A model generated the notes under the pieces. The model did no database searches and had not been told where the DNA came from. It saw nothing but the letters and a program-made list of their open reading frames with translations. A stretch of DNA of 64,000 nt. Origin: Phlebiopsis flavidoalba. Its lineage: Eukaryota > Basidiomycota > Agaricomycetes > Polyporales > Phanerochaetaceae. The stretch is taken from contig JAOCPU010000014.1 in NCBI GenBank assembly GCA_035772785.1, forward strand, positions 496,001-560,000, given 5' to 3'. Below are positions 55,285 to 64,000 of the stretch, one piece after another (position 1 is the stretch's first letter; every line of letters starts with the position of its first letter). The position numbers were made by a program, and so were the translations under genes.

Positions 55285-58060
55285 ATCATAGCTTACCTTC
55301 TCAATCATAGCCTGAGCGATGGGATGGAAGACACACTTGTTGTCGAGGTATGTCTTCACCGTGAGGTCGTAATCCACCTTCGCGGCTGCCTGGAAGATGG
55401 GACGGTTGTACTTCATGCGTCCCTTGACTATCATCGCCCCGTCGTTCTTTGCCGATGACCCAGTCCAGCGTCGGCTGCAGCCACGCCTTGGCCCGCATCC
55501 GAAGTAGGTGTCCGAGATTGCGACGAGCTGTGATACGGCCAGCTGATCTCAACGTTCGGGCTTGCGGCGACACCATAGATGCATGCAAGTGCATCAATGT
55601 GAGTCTTTGCGAAGGGCTTGTAGGTCTGCAAGGTCTGCAGGAACACGGCTGCACAACGAGTTTTAGTTCGCCCTATATGTTTGAGATCATACAGAAAACC
55701 TCACTCGTCTGGTTGGATTCGAAGTCTGCAAGATCATCGAGCTTGAATTGATCGTAGGGGTTCTGGCCCCTAGACTTGTTCCATTCGCAACTATCACAAA
55801 ATAAGTACGAGTTATTAGGATGAGGGAACACAAATCTCAGTATGCACGTCTTTTTACGCTAGGCGCGTAGGCAGGTTTGGGCCTTTTCGTCGTCATACTT
55901 GATATTCACTGGCAGGTCAAGTCCTTCTTCGCCGTTGAGCCAAGCCTAAGGCTAAAGTTTATTAAAGTACATAGAGCCAGTCGGATAAATTACTCACATC
56001 CCAATCAACTGAGTTGAGAGCTTTGGTCTTCTCCGCGTCTTTGGCGAAATACGCAAAGAGGTTGATCCTTCCACGTGTCCGTCGTAATACTTTTCCCGGT
56101 GAAGGTTTTCGACGTAGTCTTTCACGTACGGCAAAGAATACATCCAGTCCACCTAGGTGTATCCTCTGTTCCCTGGCTCAGTGATGTACTCGAACGCTGG
56201 CGAGATAGACGAACCAAGATAGAATAGGAAGTTGGAGCCCTTCTCGTATGGGATGACGCTGTACGCGTCGTCTGGGTTCTCACCCTCTTCGAATGGAATC
56301 ACGAGGGCGTGTGTACTTGGGCAGTCCGCGGTCCATGTAGTCCTTGAGGGCATCGTTGAGATCCTTGCGCCCGATGATATAGCTGAATCCACGTTCTGCG
56401 GGCGAGTGAATCCTCTGCTGCATCACGCGTTCCATGTAGGTTGTCCAGCCCTCGTTGAGCCAGAAGTGGGTGGCGTTTGCGTGACTAAGGGTATGTTTGA
56501 TACTTGGAAGCAAAAAAAAAAATGCACGACTGAAACGTACGTTATGCTATTACCAAACCAAGAGTGGGTGAGTTCGTGGACCACAACATCGACCTGACAG
56601 TAACATCAGTAGCGTCCCGCAAACGTCAAGATCGGCCCATTACCAGAGCACGGTCGCCAACCACCAGGGCTGTTTTGCGAATGAGCCTCTTGGTGTGTTT
56701 GAACAATCGAGATCATACTCACCGGGGGTCACGAAAGTCAAGCAGCAGTTTCTCCTACCAAAAAAAAGTCAACAAATTGCTCCGATCAGCGGCATGAGGG
56801 ACTTTACGCACCATACCACCATAGGGAAAAAGCAGGCGGCACAGTACCAACCAAATCATACACTTTGAACCGATATGGCGTAACAATTTCCTCTTCGCTC
56901 TTCAGGAACCTATATGGCAATGTCAGAAACGTTTCGGCAGACCCGCTGCAGGAGCCTACTTAGGTGTATCCTCGTAAAACTCGTTGTACGCTTTCTCGAG
57001 CATATCAGGCTCAGTCCACACTCCACTCGTCCAGTTGTCGCCCTTGTCTGGGAACTGCTTGTAGCGCACGTCTCCCGCAGCAATTGCGATGAGGTACGAC
57101 GGAATCGCGATCGGCTACAAGCCGAATGAATAGCCAAATATAGAAGAAGCTGTTGTTGACATACCTGGTTATAGACATAGGTGACCCTGTCCTTACCAAT
57201 TTCCTTGCCGTCGTGGGGAGGTCCGTCGACTGGCGGGGCGAGACGCGGAGGGCGGACATGAGGGAAGGCAAGCAAGAGCTTACAGTCGCGGAGTAGGTCT
57301 ATAACTCAAAGTTAATGGTTCAACGCAAGAGAGTAGCAGTGGCAAACGTACGGCTTTGATGGATGGCGTGTCTTGAATGGGAGCGAGAGTGCGCATATAA
57401 ATGGGCTGGCATTGACTAAACAGATACGGGAACTGCTTGCCCACAGTTGTCTAATTTATCGAGCTTTAGCTTGGTCTTAATCTTAGTACGAGGCGTTCTT
57501 CTTACTCCTTTGTGAGCCAGCCGAGCGCCATACATTTGGGTGTGGTATTGTAGAAGATCGTGATCTTGATGGAATCGCCCTTAGAGGCAGGTTTCGGCAG
57601 TGGGATGTTTAGTGCGGAGCCCATGACTTCATCACCGGTCGCCGAAGGTAAACTAGGCCATGTCATCAATTTTGAGAATTGGAGGATATAATTAATAGAA
57701 CGAACTGGAAACTCCGGTAGGGTCATCGCCAACCTCGACCTTCGAGACTTCCAGGTCGGCAGTGTCAAGTTTCTACCGAATATAAATTGCATTTAGTCAG
57801 GGAGCCAGGCAGAGCAGAGTGCGCTTTTTACACCCACGCTGTCGAGCTTGTCCTTGCTCACACTCATAGTGTGGGTCACAGATCCATACGATCATCTTGA
57901 GGTGCGAAGTCAATGGGACCACTGGAATGCGATATGCTTGCTCGCGACATCCTGCCAGTTGGCTTGAGAGGTAGGGTCCGTGGGCAACGCCTTGGCGGCG
58001 GGAGTGCTGCCGAATGGCCAGAGGTACGAGAGAGCATGACGAATCGGACGTTATGAGAGA
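55285..58060 (-). CDS. M1 zinc aminopeptidase of the leukotriene-A4-hydrolase family, copy B
   Basis: Near-complete multi-exon gene. The N-terminal domain has [20 protein letters not shown] (about 57935-57995), [37 protein letters not shown] and [17 protein letters not shown] (about 57505-57630), and [19 protein letters not shown] (about 57355-57415). [19 protein letters not shown] (about 57040-57095) is followed by [16 protein letters not shown] (about 56860-56905). The zinc site is [10 protein letters not shown] (HELTH 56564-56578), with [13 protein letters not shown] (about 56427-56465). Then come [19 protein letters not shown] (about 56235-56290), [15 protein letters not shown], the C-terminal domain with [14 protein letters not shown] (about 55700-55745), and the end region [20 protein letters not shown] and [15 protein letters not shown] (about 55300-55420). 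Several frameshifts are present, but every catalytic element is found. It is tandem with copy C on the same strand. Role: soluble aminopeptidase, possibly lipid epoxide hydrolase. Confidence 0.82.
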
Positions 58061-58146
58061 GGTGTGCTATGGAGATTAATATGGTACCGCAGGGGTAGCT
58101 GAGAAATCGTATTTCCAAAAACCAGGGGAGTTATATATGAGCGACG

Positions 58147-58588
58147 TCACCAGAGAAACAGTTCAAGATGTCTGTCAATGTACTTTGGCGAGGGGACTTC
58201 CCAGAGGGCACGTTGTGCATGTGCCAGAAACGAGCCGAAATGTGGAAAGGGAAAAGAAAGGTGTGGATCCGCGTGAATAAACTGTACGAGCGACCAGTCA
58301 ACGAATGACCCCACACATAGCTCAGCGGGGAGAAGCACAGGGAAGCACTCACAATGATAGATGTATGCAACGCATTTTCCTTTACAATCTCTAATAAAGG
58401 GTAGTCGTCAGACGATTTCATGGGATAATGCTCATTTTCCGACGGATACGGCGAGTTCTTGTCTTTTTCAGAGGAGTGGAGCTATGACGAACGGGTAAGG
58501 TCAGCCTAGATGCGGGAATACGATTGCACCCACTCACCACGCTAGCAGCAGCCTGTATGACCACACGACTTTTCGTTGCCGTCCTCAT
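58147..58588 (-). CDS. Small three-exon gene of unknown function
   Basis: A clean, frameshift-free gene model. Exon 1 begins at ATG 58588 (MRTATKSRVVIQAAASV) and ends at GTGAGT. An intron with acceptor GTCATAG follows. Exon 2 is very acidic and Ser-rich (LHSSEKDKNSPYPSENEHYP, then MKSSDDYPLLEIVKENALHT, SII) and ends at GTGAGT. After a 76-nt intron ending GTACAG, exon 3 reads FIHADPHLSFPFPHFGSFLA, HAQRALWEVPSPKYIDRHLE, LFLW, stop at 58147. All three exons stay in one frame across both introns. The product is about 104 aa, soluble, without a signal peptide or membrane segment. I do not recognise it. It lies about 90 bp upstream of aminopeptidase B on the same strand, so an alternative is that it forms 5' exons of a longer transcript. 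Confidence 0.55.
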
Positions 58589-59199
58589 ATCTCCCGCGAT
58601 ACAAGATCATTGTGCGCCGAACTTGTCTGTGTTTTGGGTTGCTTTGCAGGAGCCGAGTGCTATATCGCAGGGCGATACATCAAGTGCGGGTCAATAATCG
58701 CCCTCGTTTGAACACCAGTTTGATTTGCTAGGCATCTGAGACGGGCTGTCGTTGGCGTTGACTGATTTGCTTGCTTTTCGCCTTAACGTACGCCCCATCC
58801 ATCCCAAATCACCCTTTATTACGTATTGGACGGGTCGCATGGTGAGCAGAGGAAATTGGGGTCAGTATAATTGCTGAGCTTGAGGAAGTAACTACTACTG
58901 CGAAATAGACATTATTGACAGTAGTAAACTGTGGTGAGCGATGAAGGCAGATGTCGGGAGAGTACGTGAACCATTGTTATGGTCCGAATCCGTGGGCGTG
59001 GATCGCGGGGGCCTGACCTCATTCGCATACGCTATGGCAGCGATCTGGCATTCGAGTTTACCGTCACAATTGGACGTAGATATCTTGATCTCGCGGGCCT
59101 GCGGCGTGAATTGTGACCCTCGGTTTTAAAATCACATTTGTTACGTATTGTACATTGTGTTCCATTTTTATACCAGATGCAAGTCCTGCAACCATGTGA
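58589..59199. other. Interval between the small gene and aminopeptidase C
   Basis: Promoter side of the small gene and 3' side of aminopeptidase C. No further feature supported. Confidence 0.3.
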
Positions 59200-61945
59200 G
59201 CAACCCTAACGCGGTCAACGGGCCTGTGAAATACCGTTTGGGCAATCAGCTTCTGCGCGATGGGTGGAAAGACGACACGTTGTCTTCGAACGTCTTCTTC
59301 GCGAGTGAATGCTCAACCTCGCCCCGTCGCTGCGAAGATAGGCCTGCAGAATTTCATCCGACCTTTTACAACACCTGAACCGTCCGCGCCGACAACCCAC
59401 TTGAGTGCTGCAGGGGTATACTTTTTCGCAGCGGGCGATGCGCGATCCTGTAGCGCAACTTCGTAGAAACGAACGGACGGATCTCTGCGTTAGTGTTGTT
59501 CTCAGAGCGAAAGCGGTAAATCGAACCAAGAAGGTTGATGTGGGCTTCTGGCAGTGCCGCATGCGATTGATGCAACGTTTTGTAAGAATAACCACTGCAA
59601 TCCCGATGTCAGTCAAAGTACGGAGTGGGTGAAAAGGTACTGGAAGACACCGACCTTTTTGGTTCGAGTTGAATGATGCGATGTCTTCTTCATTGAACAC
59701 CGTCGCGGGGTCTGCATCCGCCCGCGCCGCGTCCCATCTTGCGCTACAGGGGAAGGTGGAGCTTGTTAATCACGCGCGACGGGTTGGAAAGAGTAGCATG
59801 CCCTTACGCCAAATCATATGCCTGCCGGGCGAGCGTCGTGTCGTACTCCATCATTTACAGGCAATTCCGTGCCCTCTAGCAGCGTGCAGCCACGCCTGTG
59901 GTATTCGGGTGGTTACTCGTGATAGCATGAAGGACACGTCAAAAATGCGCCAACTCACATCCCAATTGACACTGTTCAGCGCCGCGATCTTATCTTCTCC
60001 ACCATGTGTGCGAAATAGGAGTAGAGGTGCTCCTTCCATATTTCCGTAGTGATACTCTTTCCTGTGTAGGTGTTCGCGTAATCGTGAATATACGGCAAAA
60101 AGACGTCCAGTCCACCGAGAGTTCTTTCTGTTCTACGAATCAGAAATCTATTCCCCACCTGCTGTGCCTTGATTACTTACCGAGGTATAACAAGAAATTC
60201 GCGCCCTTTTCATAGGGAACTTCGCTATAAGCATCATCCGGGTCTTCCCCCTTGTCAAAGGGAATGACGAGCCTCTGTACTTGGGTCGGTCCGTGTACGA
60301 TTTTAGCGCGTCTTTGAGTCCTTTGGCGCCTATCACGAACTGGAATCCGCGGGCGGCAGGCGAGTGGAGTTTTTCCTGTAAGACGCGTTCCATGTAGGTT
60401 GTGAAGCCCTCGTTAAGGAAAGCCAAAAATGAGTCGCGTTTGCGAATGCCTGTAGGGAAGTTAGTGGAGTGAGTGACAATAGAAGAGGTAGCTTACGTGA
60501 CGCCGTTGCCGAACCAAGAATGAGTCAATTCGTGCACAACGACGTCCACCTGGAGGTAGAGATATGAGCACGTCCATCATTGCCTACAGTTAGGCTTTCT
60601 TACGAGGGAACGGTCTCCAGCCAACAAAGCTGAGCGGGTGGGCGTACAATGAGTGACAAGGCATCTGGACACCGTTATCCCACTTACTAGGCGTCAGGTA
60701 ACGTCAAACACGCATTTTCCTAAATTGCTTCAGATTTTCCCTGGATCTAACAACTTGAACGCGGCTCACCATACCACCGTATGGGAACGACGGTGGTAAC
60801 ACAAGTACATCGTAAACGTCCGAACCGGTACGGCGGCACGATGGTCTCCTCTGTCGCCAAGAATCTATCCTCGCCCCTCCATTAGTTCGTTCGCTCCTTC
60901 GCATGGGCCATTAATGTACGCACCGGGTGGTATCCTCTTTGAATTCCCAGAATGCCGAATCCATCAGCTCAGGCTCAGCCCATACACCACTTGTCCAGGT
61001 CTTTCCTTCCGGCACAGTAAAAGGCTTGTATACCACGTTGCCAGCTGCAATAGCTATCAAATAAGACGGAATGGGTACTGGCTTCATGACTGTTCAACAC
61101 CACAGTGCCGGTGGGCAGAAGTAAAAAGAATGACGCACCTGGTCATACTTGTAAGTCACGATGTCCTTGCCAACAGTTTTTGCCGGAGTGGGCAGGTCCT
61201 GAGGCTGGGGGCGAAACACGCTTGGCCGACATGAGAGCGGGAAGAGTGGAATGGACATCCGCAGTATACGTCTGCTCGTCGCTGATTAATCTTGCGCAAT
61301 CGATACAAAGGAGGATATACGCACAGTTTTGACCGACGGCGTGTCCTGCACGGGGGATAGAGTGCGCATATATGTTGGTTGACATTGAGAGAAAAGGTAT
61401 GGGTGCTGTTTTGCCCTGTGTCTGTCTGGGGGCCTGGGTTCAGCGGCCTGGGCCAAGTGACCGAGAGAAGCTCACTCTTTGTCAAGCCATTGAAGTGCGG
61501 TGCACTCTGCAGTAGTCTTGTAGTAAATCGTGACCTTTACTTTGGATCCTTTGGCAGGCGACGAGGTGAACGGGATGTGCAGAGCTTGGCCCATCACGGG
61601 GTGATTACCCTCCAGCTTGAACTAACCATCAATCGATGAGCGACCCATACCAGCGAATCTATGTCGAGTGGCTCACAGAGCCAGGGTTGCCGTCCACTTC
61701 GACTTTCGAGATGTCGAGCGCGGCGGTGTCAAATCTATGTGTGTTTCATGTCATCAATCCTTTCTGCGAGAGCTAGTATGCCACAAGACTGACATGACCT
61801 CCTTGACAGCGGCGGCTTTGACGAGTAGTGTATGCGTTGCTGAGCCGCTATCGCCTTCGCGCTAAAGTTGACATGGCCAGTCGAAATGAATGTGCTCGGA
61901 GGCGACGTGCAAGAAATTGGACTGTGAGGTCGGGTCGTCTGACAT
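59200..61945 (-). CDS. M1 zinc aminopeptidase of the leukotriene-A4-hydrolase family, copy C
   Basis: Starts near ATG 61945 with MSDDPTSQSNFLHVASEHIH and FDW. It continues with SATHTLLVKAAAVKEV, VMGQALHIPFTSSPAKGSKV and TIYYKTTAECTALQWLDKE (about 61480-61610), LPALMSAKRVSPPASGP (about 61195-61250), [20 protein letters not shown] and WTSGVWAEPELMDSAF (about 60950-61070). [11 protein letters not shown] (about 60770-60805) precedes the zinc site [13 protein letters not shown] (HELTH about 60520-60534). Then AFLNEGFTTYMERVLQEKLH (about 60365-60425; Phe and Leu replace the Trp-Leu-Asn-Glu-Gly-Trp form seen in copies A and B, although a neighbouring frame reads HFW), GEDPDDAYSEVPYEKGANFL (about 60195-60255), LGGLDVFLPYIHDYANTYTG (about 60055-60115), EGTELPV, FNSNQK and the C-terminal helical domain to about 59215. 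Several frameshifts. Close paralogue of copy B in direct tandem. Confidence 0.8.
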
Positions 61946-62434
61946 GACTTCTGTCACGGCTACTGCTGGTCAGTAGGAATGTTGTTACAAGAAAGAATCG
62001 CACGCTCGTAGAGTGCACGCGTTACGTCTGTGGACTGATGATGGTCTGTGGAAGTTTACAGACGAGGCGCCGCGTGATCTCCCGATCGCGATAAACGGCG
62101 CATCAGCTAGGATTGATGGCGGACCGGCTCATGCCGCCATGACGTCGGGATTTGATAGGAGGTTCAAGTTGAAAATTCAACTCTTCATCTTATCTTCTGG
62201 CCGTCGAGGAACACTCATCGCGATGATGCTGCTATCGAGAAATGCACAGAAGTGTCTTGGTAGATGCGTTCGATTTACAAGCCATGTAATATACTACAGG
62301 TTTATATGGGCTATTCATGATAGAAAGTCTAGATGATCACTAAGGTATACGATTTTCGAAATACGACGAACGTCAAGTGCCAAGACTCGAAGTCAATTAG
62401 TTTTCCTCAAAACAGAGCTGTCAGTCCTCCAAGC
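61946..62434. other. Interval between aminopeptidase C and the NDR-type kinase
   Basis: Upstream of aminopeptidase C and downstream of the kinase on the same strand. A 107-codon plus frame (62013-62336) is unrecognised. No other feature. Confidence 0.3.
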
Positions 62435-64000
62435 TCATCCACTTGACCCCCATAGTGCCAAGGGCCTTGGAACTTGGTCAATTCTTGACCCAAACGTGAA
62501 TCCTACCCAGATGCCGCGGTTCATGGGATCTTCATTCTCTTTCCACCTCCTCAACGTGCTTCTGCTTTGTCGCGCACCTCCTGGTACTTGGCCATATCCT
62601 CCTCGCTCGAGAACCTCCCGTCGTCGAAAGTAGCGCGTGTCGGTGTCTGCGTAGAGCTCCGGTCCACGTAGGGTGCGTTCATATTCGCGCAATTCTTCCC
62701 AATGTACACCCGCCACCCAGGGGTGGGTCTTGAGGTCGTCAAGAGACTTGTAGCGAATATCCGCGTGAGTGATCAGTCTACACACACAGCGTCAGGAAAT
62801 AAACTCGAGGGCGAATGATGGAAGGCTGACTTAGTGATTAGGCTCCATGCTTCGTCCGACATGTTATACTCCTCGTCGTCTCCTTCATACACCGGCCGAT
62901 TCAGATTCACTTCGGGCCATTTCTGCAGGTTCGTCCATGTTTCCTCGGTGCGACTGACCAGTGAAAGGAGGGAAACCAGCGAGGAGTTCAAACAAGATGC
63001 AGCCGAGGGACCAGTAGTCGACCGCGTACGTGTACGGCTTGTCCGCGCAGGACCTCGGGTGCCATGTAGTCGGGTGAGCCAACAATGGAGTCGGCCCACT
63101 GGGGGTTCTGACGCTGCATAGTCTTGAACATGGAGCGACGTTCCATGGTGGACCGCTGCAACAACACTTGTTTGTCTTTCACCTTGTCGAGCTACAAAAA
63201 GGTGAGCATGTGACAAATACTCAACACAAAAATGACTGACTTTGATGCGAAGTGATTCGATGCGTTGAGGGTTCAGCGCGCCTGTCGCAAGACCGAAGTC
63301 TGTTAGTTTTGACGTGGCCGATGGCGTCGAGGAGGAAATTCTAGGTAGCGTTGATGAGCGCAAGGATACTTGATAAAAGTGGTAACACTGACCTCGGGCT
63401 TGAGGTCTCGATGAATATATCCGAGCTTATGCAGCTCGTTGACGGCGACAAACATCTCCGTAGCGTAAGAAAAGCGAATATTTCTCGTGCATGATGCCGG
63501 TGTTGTTCAAGAAGGTACGGAAATCGCCACCCGGGACATACTCCATGGCCAGATAGACGTGAAGGGTGTCCTGGAATGCATACAGAAGGCGTACGAGCCA
63601 GGCGTCCTAGTGGCAGTCAAAATGTCACGTTTCGACCAGGGACGTGACGGATCTGGTCAGGATTAATTAGCGAAGGGGGCCAGCCAGGGCAAGAGACGTA
63701 TATACCTCGTCCATCTTCTGAAGTGTCTTCTTTCTTCATACGTTTCAGAGCACAGACCTCCCTGTCTCTTGTTTGCGAGCGAGGTAGACTTCACCATAGC
63801 CTCCCTGTCCTACTTGATGTGATGATGTGAAACTGCTCGACCCTAAGCTTTGCCCTTCGCCTTCGCAGAACAACACGCTCTTCTTCCACAGTACGACTTC
63901 CACTCCTTCTGATGCTCCGAATGGGTAAGTCCGCGGAACTTGGTGTCTTCGTCAAATTTGGCCCTGCGCTCCTTCCGTGCTGAGATGTACCCGAGATGCT
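62435..64000 (-). CDS. NDR/LATS-family (Dbf2/Sid2-like) protein kinase, N-terminus off the right edge
   Basis: AGC-type kinases of this family act with Mob1 in mitotic exit, septation and morphogenesis. From the right edge the minus strand reads [20 protein letters not shown] (pre-kinase region), [18 protein letters not shown] (Gly loop, about 63785-63845), [10 protein letters not shown] (ATP Lys, about 63730), [20 protein letters not shown] (about 63505-63570), [15 protein letters not shown] (catalytic Asp, about 63390-63435) and [20 protein letters not shown] (Mg loop, about 63245-63310). The long family-specific insert with [18 protein letters not shown] leads to [15 protein letters not shown] (about 63040-63095). 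Then [33 protein letters not shown] (about 62900-62945), [14 protein letters not shown] (about 62690-62740) and a C-terminal WVGFTF (about 62490-62515, hydrophobic motif), stop at 62435. Interrupted by short introns and a few shifts. Confidence 0.85.

Overview
This is nuclear DNA of a filamentous basidiomycete, most likely an agaricomycete. The reasons are: many fungal-type (FunK1) kinase copies, a family expanded in mushroom-forming fungi; very short GT..AG introns of about 45-75 nt; and single-copy eukaryotic genes (RPA12, YOP1, ESA1, CAND1, VPS4, RPL19, an NDR kinase) with fungal-type sequences. No bacterial features, rRNA or CRISPR arrays were seen.

Left part (1-33 kb): an accessory region with seven recognisable FunK1 kinase copies in alternating orientation: F1 +, F2 -, F3 +, then F4 +, F5 -, F6 +, F7 -. 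All are interrupted by frameshifts or stops. Embedded among them are an UNC93-like membrane protein (9.5-12.2 kb, -), YOP1 (13.6-14.3 kb, -), an unrecognised spliced plus-strand gene (about 14.9-15.4 kb), RPA12 (15.5-16.1 kb, -), a C-terminally truncated M1 aminopeptidase (about 16.9-18.4 kb, +) and a short detached piece of a similar aminopeptidase (26.2 kb).

Junction (33.8-35.0 kb): a 1,002-bp transposon with hAT-type hallmarks (8-bp target duplication, terminal inverted repeats) sits beside a tRNA-Gly(GCC) gene.

Conserved core (35-49 kb), all protein genes on the minus strand: ESA1-type MYST acetyltransferase, CAND1, a small unrecognised gene, VPS4, then a plus-strand tRNA-Gly(GCC), then a HAL4/SAT4-type kinase. 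Here long frames survive and most breaks are single-base homopolymer changes.

Right part (49-64 kb): an inverted-repeat-bounded, CTTGAG-rich element (50.9-52.0 kb); RPL19 (+) with several frameshifts; a tandem pair of M1 aminopeptidases (-) with a small three-exon unknown gene just upstream of the first; and the C-terminal part of an NDR/Dbf2-type kinase that runs off the right edge.

Important caveat: even housekeeping genes carry +1/+2 indels, often in homopolymers. Many broken frames, including some in genes called pseudogenes here, may therefore be consensus errors. Exon boundaries are approximate and were read by eye.
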